Shown one piece after another: positions 1 through 5,693 of a stretch of DNA of 6,285 nt. Origin of the DNA: Rhodospirillales bacterium (GTDB lineage: Bacteria > Pseudomonadota > Alphaproteobacteria > Rhodospirillales > Casp-alpha2); NCBI GenBank assembly GCA_021775275.1, contig JAJFIE010000533.1, forward strand, positions 1 to 6,285, in the 5' to 3' direction. Under the pieces are notes generated by a model. The model was not told the origin of the DNA and searched no databases. It worked only from the letters and a program-made list of their open reading frames with translations. Numbering within the stretch: position 1 is the first letter of the stretch; each line of letters opens with the position of its first letter. Made by a program: the position numbers and the translations under genes.

Positions 1-72
1 TCATTGAATTCTTGGCTCTTAACCCCTTGGCACACACAGGGGATCAAAGCTTTCGAGTCCTGTTTGTTTATC

Positions 73-88
73 GGTTGCGTGAGCAACC
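73..88. repeat. short perfect inverted repeat (hairpin) upstream of the TetR gene
   Basis: GGTTGC (73-78) and GCAACC (83-88) pair perfectly around a GTGA loop. It has no T-tract after it, so it is not a convincing terminator. It may be a small RNA hairpin at the end of an upstream transcript, or chance. The rest of 1-127 shows nothing I can name. Confidence 0.3.
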
Positions 89-127
89 ACGATCGTAGAC
101 GGGGTATGTGAAGTTCCGCAGTTTAGG

Positions 128-147
128 TCACAAGGCATGACTTGTGA
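128..147. promoter_or_regulatory. operator-like palindrome upstream of the TetR-family gene
   Basis: TCACAAG (128-134) and CTTGTGA (141-147) are perfect inverted arms around GCATGA, whose central CATG is also symmetric. Overall 18 of 20 positions are symmetric. The centre lies about 84 bases before the TetR start codon. TetR-family repressors usually bind palindromes of this size near their own promoter, so autoregulation is the natural inference. A TAGAAT hexamer at 159-164 is a reasonable -10 element; the matching -35 position (136-141) would fall inside the palindrome, and no good -35 consensus is present there. Binding itself is inferred. Confidence 0.5.
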
Positions 148-221
148 ACAAATATGAGTAGAATATGGTTGCCGGGTCGATTCGGTGAAATCCTACCCAC
201 CAGCACACATAAGTCAGAAAA

Positions 222-845
222 ATGCGAAAAGTTGGCCGACCAAAAGCACAAGATTCAGCATTCGATCGTTCGCTTGCCCTCAAGAAAAGCGCGTTGGATC
301 TTTTGTCTCGCGATACCGCTGGCAAAGTAACCATCAAGGATATTGGGCGGGAAGCAAATGTCACAACCGCGATGATCTACTACTACTTCGAGGACAAAGA
401 TGATCTGCTGAGGTCGGCTATTGAATATGCAATTGACAACTCTTTCGAACATTTTGACAAGTTAAGCCAGGATATTGAACACCCTGCGGCATTGATACAT
501 GAGTGGCTTCGAACGCATGAGGAACTTGTTGAGCCAATCAGAAAAATGATGAAGCTGAACCTTGATTACAAAATGGGAAAAGACAGAACCGATCGTACCG
601 ATCAGGCTATTCAACGTTTCTATGATTCAGAGAGAACAATTTTACTGGATTGCGTCAAAAGAGGGATTCGCCTGGGTATTTTTACAGAGGTGGATCCGGA
701 GTCAATTTGGGTTATCGTCTCGACTTTTCTGGATGGCGCAATGGTTCGCTCGGGAATTGTTGATGGATTTGACGTCAGAAAAGCAATTGTTGTCTTTGAA
801 GCATTGTTATGGGACCGGCTCGGCTATAATAGCAAGAGTTTCTAA
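222..845 (+). CDS. TetR/AcrR-family transcriptional regulator
   Basis: A 207-residue cytoplasmic DNA-binding repressor of typical family length. The N-terminal helix-turn-helix lies at about residues 20-63. Its core, TIKDIGREANVTTAMIYYYF (37-56), is followed by the K-D-D-L-L segment that ends the DNA-binding domain in this family. A basic arm with GRPK at residues 5-8 precedes it and could touch the minor groove. Residues from about 65 onward are helical and variable, as expected for the ligand-binding and dimerisation domain, so the inducer cannot be inferred. The start at 222 is forced: an in-frame TAA lies at 210-212 and the next ATG falls inside the HTH. The ribosome binding site is weak. 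A 20-bp palindrome upstream suggests autoregulation. The gene stands alone, separated by about 550 bases from the next ORF on the same strand. Its targets may include the downstream importer, but this is only suggested by proximity. Confidence 0.93.
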   Translation: MRKVGRPKAQDSAFDRSLALKKSALDLLSRDTAGKVTIKDIGREANVTTAMIYYYFEDKDDLLRSAIEYAIDNSFEHFDKLSQDIEHPAALIHEWLRTHEELVEPIRKMMKLNLDYKMGKDRTDRTDQAIQRFYDSERTILLDCVKRGIRLGIFTEVDPESIWVIVSTFLDGAMVRSGIVDGFDVRKAIVVFEALLWDRLGYNSKSF

Positions 846-1095
846 ACAAACTTCCAAGGGGTGTGGAAGCTCACTACCTTCATGCGCGTGGAAAATTTCA
901 CTTGATGCAAAGCTTTGATGCGCGTTTCTAGGTAGGCAATGCGGTCGCCTAGCCTGCCCAGCCTCAAACATATCATCGGAATAGCGGGACCATTCCTCTC
1001 ATCTAAAATTGGCAGGGAGGGATCAACCCTGTTGCCGTAAACCTCGAAAGTATGATTTCATGGGTTCCTGGGAGTACGACCCATGTGCGTAAACT

Positions 1096-1112
1096 GTTCA
1101 TTTCATATGAAC
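1096..1112. repeat. imperfect 17-bp palindrome, possible operator
   Basis: GTTCAT (1096-1101) and ATGAAC (1107-1112) are perfect inverted arms around TTCAT; with one inner pair added, 7 of 8 pairs match around a central C. Immediately after it GTCGTA (1113-1118) is the reverse complement of TACGAC (1075-1080), so the RNA could form a longer bulged stem. Function is unknown. Confidence 0.3.
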
Positions 1113-1176
1113 GTCGTATCAATAACGGCGTTTCATTGTTGTCGAAATGCGATTACCATCAGAATTTTCGTATTCG

Positions 1177-1205
1177 TTGACGAATTTCGTTCGCCTATCT
1201 ATGGT
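1177..1205 (+). promoter_or_regulatory. candidate sigma-70-type promoter
   Basis: TTGACG (1177-1182, 5 of 6 to consensus) and TATGGT (1200-1205, 4 of 6) are separated by exactly 17 bases, just before an AT-rich leader. Two small palindromes overlap the -35 element: ATTCGT/ACGAAT (1172-1185) and ACGAA/TTCGT (1180-1190), which could be a regulator site. A transcript from here would have a 5' leader of roughly 180 bases before the ORF at 1394. This is a pattern match only. Confidence 0.35.
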
Positions 1206-1326
1206 AAAATACTCTTTTATAAATTTTTTTTAGGAAAATAATTGAAATTCGTATCGACCGTCAGTCGCAAAGAGATATAAAAAATTTTGCGAAACGGCAT
1301 TATTGGTCGCGAAGATTGCTTAAAAA

Positions 1327-1360
1327 TTGACAGATATTTAATTATCTGATCAGTTAATTA
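1327..1360 (+). promoter_or_regulatory. TTGACA element with a 22-bp palindrome (operator candidate)
   Basis: TTGACA (1327-1332) matches the -35 consensus perfectly, but no good -10 hexamer lies at normal spacing (1350-1355 is TCAGTT). Overlapping the spacer is a long palindrome at 1339-1360: arms TAATTA at both ends and a perfect CTGATCAG core (1346-1353), with only the pair 1345/1354 mismatched, giving 20 of 22 symmetric positions. A second, overlapping symmetry is CAGATA (1331-1336) with TATCTG (1343-1348). The site lies 34 bases before the start codon of the following ORF, a good place for a repressor to block transcription. The protein that binds is unknown; the TetR-family product is one candidate, though its own putative operator (128-147) has a different sequence. 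Confidence 0.45.
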
Positions 1361-1393
1361 TTATAACTCCGGAGAAAACCACGGGGAGTACAG

Positions 1394-1792
1394 ATGAAGG
1401 CTGGGAGAAAAAAGGCAAAAAATAAGAGCGTGGGAATGCCGAGTTGTACGTTCCTGAAACGCCTGCCAAACCTGAAACAATGTGGGGTCCAATCTCTAAG
1501 GGATGGCGAAGACGTGCGTTTCGTCCGTCTGGGGGATGAAATCGTCTCTGGCATATTCACATCAAATAGCGAAGACCTCAGTCGCCAGACAGTCGTACCA
1601 TTGAAAAGAGATGGTCAGGCGTCCTGCCTTCCAGCTATGGAAGAGCTGACTGTGTCTGGAACGACAATCTGGGGCCGCGTCACGCTGTCTGGGGAACACA
1701 ATCCGATCCCTCTTTTCGTGATAAGCGACCCACCAAATCCTGCTTACTTGGCCTGTCAAAGGAACTCATTGAATTGCAACTGCCCGGGTTGA
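1394..1792 (+). CDS. hypothetical protein, unknown function
   Basis: A 132-residue ORF that I do not recognise. In favour of it being a gene: GGGGAG (1383-1388) lies five bases before the ATG, it follows a region rich in regulatory signals, and it lies directly upstream of the ABC operon on the same strand. Against: no known domain, and shorter open frames on the other strand cover the same bases. The product starts with a lysine-rich stretch (KAGRKKAKNK, 2-11), has no signal peptide or membrane segment, and looks mostly beta-stranded in the middle (about 40-108). It has six cysteines, two of them in the C-terminal NCNCPG. There is a gap of 114 bases to the permease start, so it could be co-transcribed with the importer. 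It may be a genuine small protein, a lineage-specific remnant, or a chance ORF. Confidence 0.4.
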   Translation: MKAGRKKAKNKSVGMPSCTFLKRLPNLKQCGVQSLRDGEDVRFVRLGDEIVSGIFTSNSEDLSRQTVVPLKRDGQASCLPAMEELTVSGTTIWGRVTLSGEHNPIPLFVISDPPNPAYLACQRNSLNCNCPG

Positions 1793-1906
1793 TCGGGGCG
1801 GGGCGGGATCACCGTGGCTAGATTTTGGAAATAAGGTGCTAGTGTTGTTAGGAAAACAGCTGACCCAAGCGGACAACAATTGTCTGAATGAATGTGAGAG
1901 ATGGAA

Positions 1907-2800
1907 ATGAACGAGAACGCGCAAACAGAATCAGCAACGGGAACGGCTTCTGCAACGGGTAATGGATCAGCGCCAATAGGCCAGGCACCGCTGTTCAAAC
2001 CGCCGCGTGAAGGGTTCTTAGAGCTACGTGGAACGGTTAGCAGAGGTCAGACAATTATACTTGGGTTTCTCGGTGTCATTGCGCTGTTTCTTATTTGGGA
2101 AGTAGCGCACTACCTGACACCCGACTACCAACAGAAGTTTGTTCCAAGTGTTGGTCAAGTAACCAGTAAGGTTTTCTTCCTGTTCGCTGAAAAAGGTTAT
2201 ATTGCTGACGTCGCAAAGAGCGTTTATCGTATTTATCTGAGTTTCTTTGTTGCCTGTCTCGTCGCGATCCCTCTAGGTATTCTTATGGGGTCGTTTATCA
2301 AAATGCGGGCCTTGATCAACCCCACTGTTGGCGGGTTGCGGTATCTACCGGCGGCCTCATTTGTGCCGCTGTTGCTGGTGTATTTCGGACCAACTGACTT
2401 TGCAAAAATGGCGCTCCTTTTCTTAGGGTGTGTTTTCTTCCTGGTAGCATTAATCCTCGACAATATTGAAGCCGTTCCCCGGGCACTCATTGAATCCGCA
2501 CAGACAATGGGTGCGGGGCGATTACATATTATCTTCCGCGTAACGTTCCGAGCAGCTGCCCCGCAAATCCTCGACTCCATGCGTAACATGATTGCCGTAT
2601 CATGGACCTATCTAGTGATCGCAGAAATCGTCGCCGCAACAGATGGCATAGGCGCTGTCATGATGCGAGGCGCACGTTTCCTGCATGTTGATGTCATCAT
2701 GGGTGGTATCCTTACAATTGGGGTTTTGGGCGTGTTAACGGATATTACTTTCCGGGTCGCAGCCCATTTCCTATTCCCCCACACACATGCACGGCGTTGA
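1907..2800 (+). CDS. ABC importer permease, nitrate/sulfonate/taurine type (SsuC/TauC-like)
   Basis: An inner-membrane channel subunit of 297 residues, in the usual range for the binding-protein-dependent transport permease family plus an N-terminal tail. I see about six hydrophobic segments, starting at about residue 50 (IILGFLGVIALFLIW). The cytoplasmic EAA-type loop that contacts the ATPase is clear: ESAQTMGA (196-203) followed by a basic stretch up to P219. It leads into SWTYLVIAEIVAA, typical of the SsuC/TauC group. I prefer the ATG at 1907 over the one at 1901, because GAGAG (1896-1900) abuts the first but is six bases from the second. The tail of about 25 residues is polar and carries a 6-residue repeat (SATGTA, SATGNG), with GCAACGGG repeated 18 bp apart in the DNA. 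The stop codon overlaps the ribosome binding site of the ATPase gene. The ligand cannot be told from this subunit. Confidence 0.93.
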   Translation: MNENAQTESATGTASATGNGSAPIGQAPLFKPPREGFLELRGTVSRGQTIILGFLGVIALFLIWEVAHYLTPDYQQKFVPSVGQVTSKVFFLFAEKGYIADVAKSVYRIYLSFFVACLVAIPLGILMGSFIKMRALINPTVGGLRYLPAASFVPLLLVYFGPTDFAKMALLFLGCVFFLVALILDNIEAVPRALIESAQTMGAGRLHIIFRVTFRAAAPQILDSMRNMIAVSWTYLVIAEIVAATDGIGAVMMRGARFLHVDVIMGGILTIGVLGVLTDITFRVAAHFLFPHTHARR

Positions 2801-2812
2801 GGAGTCTGGAAC

Positions 2813-3661
2813 ATGGGTATATTCGGAAGCAATTTTAATGCAGCGCATCATGCGGCTCTCGAGGTCGCACAAAAAGAAGGCAAGTTCCCTCTGAGCGTTA
2901 ATCGCGTCACAAAAGAGTATTTGAATGGCGAGCGTGTTGCCGTCGATGACATGTCGTTTGATATCAAGGAGCACGAAGTTACGGCGATGATTGGCCCGTC
3001 TGGTTGTGGGAAAACGACAGTGCTCCGCCTTATGGCCGGCCTGGAGTTTCCAACGCGCGGCAATGTCGAGTCGTTTGGTATGCCAATCAAAGGCCCTGGC
3101 CCTGAGCGCGGGCTCGTTTTCCAGGCCTACACCTCTTTCCCCTGGCTCACTGTTATTGAAAATGTTCAACATGGCGTCGCTATTCAAGGATTTTCAAAAG
3201 CGGAACAGCGTGATCGGGCGGAACACTACCTGAAACTTGTGCATCTCGACGACTTCGCTAACGCCTACCCGGATGAATTGTCCGGCGGCATGAAGCAGCG
3301 TGTTGCCATCGCAAGGGCGCTGGCGCAGGACCCACAAATCCTGTTGCTTGACGAACCCTTCGGCGCGCTCGATGCGCAGGTCACCTGGGAAATGGAAGAG
3401 ATGGTGGTCGAAATTTGCGAAAATACGAACAAGACGATTGTTCTGGTTACTCATGACATTCAGGAAGCGGTCTATCTGGCTGACCGGATCATATTTTTCA
3501 CACGCCAGCCCGGAAAAATTAAGGAAGACATGGCCATGGAGTTCAAGCAAGGCCAACGTTTCAAGAGAAAAGAAGATCTTCTTTCCGAGCCCGGATACGT
3601 GGAAATGGAAAAGCGCCTTTACACAATGATGCGGGAAGAAATTCAGGGGCGTATTAGCTAA
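2813..3661 (+). CDS. ABC importer ATPase, nitrate/sulfonate/taurine type (SsuB/TauB-like)
   Basis: The 282-residue cytoplasmic ATP-binding subunit that drives the importer. All motifs are intact: Walker A GPSGCGKT (61-68), Q-loop glutamine Q104 in VFQAYTSFPWLT, ABC signature LSGGMKQR (156-163), Walker B ILLLDEP with catalytic E181, D-loop GALD (184-187), and switch H214 in VLVTHD. The ABC fold begins near residue 27, so there is an unusual N-terminal extension of about 25 residues (from MGIFGSN) before it. The start is supported by GAGGAG (2799-2804) eight bases before ATG. This site overlaps the permease stop, and only 12 bases separate the genes, so translation is probably coupled. The gene ends with tandem stops (TAA TAA, 3659-3664). 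The phrase FPWL after the Q-loop is characteristic of the SsuB/TauB/NrtD branch; the cargo remains unknown. Confidence 0.95.
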   Translation: MGIFGSNFNAAHHAALEVAQKEGKFPLSVNRVTKEYLNGERVAVDDMSFDIKEHEVTAMIGPSGCGKTTVLRLMAGLEFPTRGNVESFGMPIKGPGPERGLVFQAYTSFPWLTVIENVQHGVAIQGFSKAEQRDRAEHYLKLVHLDDFANAYPDELSGGMKQRVAIARALAQDPQILLLDEPFGALDAQVTWEMEEMVVEICENTNKTIVLVTHDIQEAVYLADRIIFFTRQPGKIKEDMAMEFKQGQRFKRKEDLLSEPGYVEMEKRLYTMMREEIQGRIS

Positions 3662-3710
3662 TAAACGTAACTAAGTCATCATCATTACTTCATCAACAGG
3701 GAGATCAAAC

Positions 3711-4775
3711 ATGACTTCACAGATTTCAAAAATGGTAGTAAGGCGGTTCTCGCGCTTACTTGCCGTAACCGCTCTGTTTTGTGCGTTGCTCGTTGGTAGT
3801 GCAGGAACAGTGATGGCAAAAGAGACAGTCAGAGTTGGCCATTTCACATGGCCCGGATATGGCTTTTTGTATGTAGCACAGGAAAAGAACCTGTCACCTG
3901 ATCTTGAGTTCGAATTTACCATCATTGAAGATCCTATTCAGCTCTTCAGCCTACTTTCTTCAGGTCAGCTTGATCTCGTTTTCAGTACTGTTGAGTTCGG
4001 CCCCATTGCGACCGCCGAAGACATGGGCTTCAAACTTATCTCATTCACGAACTTGAGCAATGGCACAGATAACATTGTTGTGCGTCCCGATATCAAAGAA
4101 GCATCTGATCTGAAGGGAGAGCAAATTGCCGTCCTCGAAGGTGGCCTCGCACAAATTATGGTGGCCATCTGGCTTGAAGAGAATGGCGTCAGTGTCGACG
4201 ATGTTCAGATGGTTAACCTCATCGCGGGTGATGCCGCTGCTGCCATGACGAGTGGCGCAATTGCTGCTGCGGAATTGTGGGATCCATTTGGCGCACAGGT
4301 CTTGGCCGATCTACCCGGAGCCCGCTCTGTCAGTAACTCGCGCGAACCTTTTTGGACGAAAACGGGTCTCATTGGTGATGCATTCTTCATGTCTGACACA
4401 TTTACAACGAAACGACGCGACATAGCGGTCAAAACCACGAAAGCGCTTTTTGATGCTGTAGAGTACTGGAGAGCAAACCCGGTTGAAGCCGGCAAGATTA
4501 TTGGCGACGCAATTGGCTTCTCAGAAGAAGATGTGGCATCAATTCTCGTGCCCACTGAGGATGGCGGTATCTATATGTACGGCTTGGAACAAGCTGGCCG
4601 TTTTTGTGGCGTACTTCCCGGCGAAGCCCCGTTCGGCCAACCTAACGGCCAAGCGGAAGCCAACTGGAATACGACAAACGACTGGTGGATCAAATTTGGG
4701 TTCATGACCAAAAAAGTTGGCTTCAAAGAAGGAACGGATTGCGCGCTCTTAAAAGAGGCGTATGAAGCTAATTAA
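3711..4775 (+). CDS. periplasmic substrate-binding protein of the ABC importer (SsuA/TauA/NMT1-like)
   Basis: A 354-residue exported binding protein that captures the ligand and hands it to the permease. The signal peptide is clear: a basic start with RR at 11-12, a hydrophobic core at about 16-31 and a likely cleavage site after VMA (34-36), before KETVRVGHF. No lipobox cysteine is seen at the cleavage site, so it should be soluble in the periplasm. The mature part follows the two-lobe NMT1/SsuA-like pattern: VRVGHFTWPGYGFLYVAQEK at the start, LLSSGQLDLVF in the first lobe, then DLKGEQIAVLEGG leading into the second lobe. It has only two cysteines after cleavage, C299 and C344, near the C-terminus, which could form a disulphide. 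The start is supported by AGGGAG (3698-3703) seven bases upstream. It lies 49 bases after the ATPase gene and is followed by a strong terminator, so it closes the operon. The ligand could be a sulfonate, a pyrimidine precursor or another small molecule. Confidence 0.93.
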   Translation: MTSQISKMVVRRFSRLLAVTALFCALLVGSAGTVMAKETVRVGHFTWPGYGFLYVAQEKNLSPDLEFEFTIIEDPIQLFSLLSSGQLDLVFSTVEFGPIATAEDMGFKLISFTNLSNGTDNIVVRPDIKEASDLKGEQIAVLEGGLAQIMVAIWLEENGVSVDDVQMVNLIAGDAAAAMTSGAIAAAELWDPFGAQVLADLPGARSVSNSREPFWTKTGLIGDAFFMSDTFTTKRRDIAVKTTKALFDAVEYWRANPVEAGKIIGDAIGFSEEDVASILVPTEDGGIYMYGLEQAGRFCGVLPGEAPFGQPNGQAEANWNTTNDWWIKFGFMTKKVGFKEGTDCALLKEAYEAN

Positions 4776-4802
4776 AAAACGTATCAGTTGAAGAAATCAA
4801 AG

Positions 4803-4844
4803 CCTCTGAGATTTTGGTTTTCCATAGTCTCAGAGGTTTTTTTT
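4803..4844 (+). terminator. rho-independent terminator of the ABC operon
   Basis: A perfect 9-bp stem, CCTCTGAGA (4803-4811) with TCTCAGAGG (4828-4836), is followed directly by eight T (4837-4844). A small inner TGG/CCA pairing can extend the structure. It begins 28 bases after the stop codon of the binding-protein gene. The A-rich bases before the stem give some T-richness on the other strand, so weak bidirectional use against the converging Lrp-type gene is possible. Confidence 0.93.
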
Positions 4845-5021
4845 ACGTTCTCAAAGCCCACTCGCCGGCATTGCGTTCTGCTTGATCACTTGTAAGTTCC
4901 CCCGCAGGGGTGGGGCACACAGTGCGCAAACGGCGCATCACATATCAATAATATTTGGCGGAGTGATCAACAGAGGTTGGGCTGCCACGGGTCGAATATT
5001 GATGGTTAGGTGCCCTAGTGT
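4845..5021. other. intergenic region between converging genes
   Basis: These 177 bases have no supportable gene. They contain a CCCC-GCA-GGGG mini-hairpin (4900-4910), and a 9-bp inverted pair TTGATCACT (4882-4890) / AGTGATCAA (4962-4970), 71 bases apart. No T-tract terminator is seen for the leftward Lrp-type gene. Confidence 0.5.
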
Positions 5022-5549
5022 TTAAACTTTCGGCGCTCCCCATTTGTACATTCGCATGCCAACCATTGTATTGACGGATGAAATTTTTTTATTGGTGTAG
5101 CAGTAGTCTTCCAGAAACTGTTGGAGCTCATCCGAGGACTGCGTCCAGACTTCGACAATGATATCAAACTCACCGCCCACAGCACCGACCCAGATCGCAC
5201 TCTGATTCTTGGCGAGTTCAACCGCCATGTCATGTGGACTGACCCCGGCCGTAACATTTATGCCGAGCATTGCCCAACATCTGTATCCCACATTGACGGG
5301 GTCAATCACGGCAAGGAACCGAAGATGCTCATGCTCTTCCAGATAATTGACACGCGATCGAACAGCGCCCTCAGAAACACCCAATTCTCGAGCAATGGAG
5401 GAAAATGAGCGCCGGCCATCTTCTTGTAAAAGCAGCAAAATTTGCCGACTGAGATCATCAAAGTTTTGCTGGGGAGATTTGGACATCACTGAGGCTTTAG
5501 ATATTTCTTTTCCAGCAATTCCTGCTTTTTTTGTCGGTCTCTTAGCCAT
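5022..5549 (-). CDS. Lrp/AsnC-family transcriptional regulator
   Basis: A 175-residue DNA-binding regulator; the family usually responds to amino acids or related small ligands and binds DNA as dimers or higher oligomers. The N-terminal winged HTH is at about residues 30-80: LSRQILLLLQEDGRRSFSSI, then ARELGVSEGAVRSRVNYLE as turn and recognition helix, then the wing running into AVIDPVNVG. The ligand-binding RAM domain covers about 91-170, with the typical GAVGGEFDIIVEV (122-134), the equivalent of the conserved G-x-x-D turn. A basic leader of about 22 residues (KRPTKK, AGK) precedes the family core. An internal ATG (M22) would remove it, but GAAGAG sits five bases before the first ATG and M22 has no ribosome binding site, so I keep the longer form. 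It converges on the ABC operon. An inverted repeat at 5596-5626 lies upstream of it, fitting autoregulation. It is not the global Lrp itself on this evidence. Confidence 0.92.
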   Translation of the reverse strand: MAKRPTKKAGIAGKEISKASVMSKSPQQNFDDLSRQILLLLQEDGRRSFSSIARELGVSEGAVRSRVNYLEEHEHLRFLAVIDPVNVGYRCWAMLGINVTAGVSPHDMAVELAKNQSAIWVGAVGGEFDIIVEVWTQSSDELQQFLEDYCYTNKKISSVNTMVGMRMYKWGAPKV

Positions 5550-5595
5550 TTTTCTCTTCGTGCCTTATTGCCTATTCAAAGGCCGTGGTGAACCT

Positions 5596-5626
5596 AGAGT
5601 AATTGTTTGCGTCTTACAATTGCTCT
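5596..5626. promoter_or_regulatory. inverted repeat upstream of the Lrp/AsnC-type gene (operator candidate)
   Basis: AGAGTAATTGT (5596-5606) and ACAATTGCTCT (5616-5626) are 11-base inverted arms with one T/G mismatch, spaced by nine bases. The site is 47-77 bases before the Lrp-type start codon, where autoregulatory sites of this family usually lie. It is also 68-98 bases after the glutathione S-transferase stop, but no T-tract follows it on the minus strand, so a terminator is less likely. Confidence 0.4.
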
Positions 5627-5693
5627 TCCCTTAATCAGGTAACACGAGGCCGTTCTCAACTGGAGTTTCGATTTTTCGGCGAGCAAAAAAGGT

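Larger units (their letters stand above)
846..1393. other. gene-free regulatory region between the TetR gene and the small ORF
   Basis: I see no supportable gene in these 548 bases. The first part has a 10-bp perfect palindrome CAAAGCTTTG (908-917). The middle has an imperfect palindrome at 1096-1112 enclosed on one side by a TACGAC/GTCGTA inverted pair (1075-1080, 1113-1118). From about 1200 to 1367 the sequence becomes strongly AT-rich. It contains a candidate promoter (1177-1205), a possible leader hairpin with arms TCGCAAA (1265-1271) and TTTGCGA (1286-1292), a perfect -35-like TTGACA (1327-1332) and the palindrome at 1339-1360. The density of signals suggests a regulated promoter and long 5' leader for the genes to the right. 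No riboswitch class was recognised. Confidence 0.6.

Noticed and set aside
11..62. Resemblance to the 3' half of a tRNA-Lys (CTCTTAA loop, TTCGAGTCC)
   Set aside because: The anticodon-stem and T-stem bases do not pair around these loops, and no acceptor end follows. At best a degraded remnant; most likely chance.
128..364. Minus-strand open frame of 78 codons over the TetR start
   Set aside because: It overlaps the well-supported TetR HTH coding sequence and shows no family features.
851..869. CTTCCA/TGGAAG hairpin right after the TetR stop codon as terminator
   Set aside because: Only 6 bp and no T-tract follows; not sufficient for an intrinsic terminator call.
562..918. Plus-strand 118-codon frame overlapping the end of the TetR gene
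   Set aside because: Out of frame with a clear gene, no recognisable domain; a shadow frame that runs into the intergenic region.
43..919. ATCAAAGCTTT (43-53) and its reverse complement (909-919) flanking the TetR gene, as ends of a mobile element
   Set aside because: Several 11-base matches are expected by chance in a window this long, the core is self-complementary, there are no target duplications and no transposase.
2233..2589. Long minus-strand frames inside the permease and ATPase genes
   Set aside because: They mirror coding sequences with intact, conserved motifs in the plus frame, and carry none of their own.
4806..4811. CTGAGA, the signature of a TPP riboswitch, considered because related importers carry thiamine precursors
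   Set aside because: It lies inside the terminator stem after the operon, with none of the other TPP-box elements; no such box was seen in the leader before the operon.
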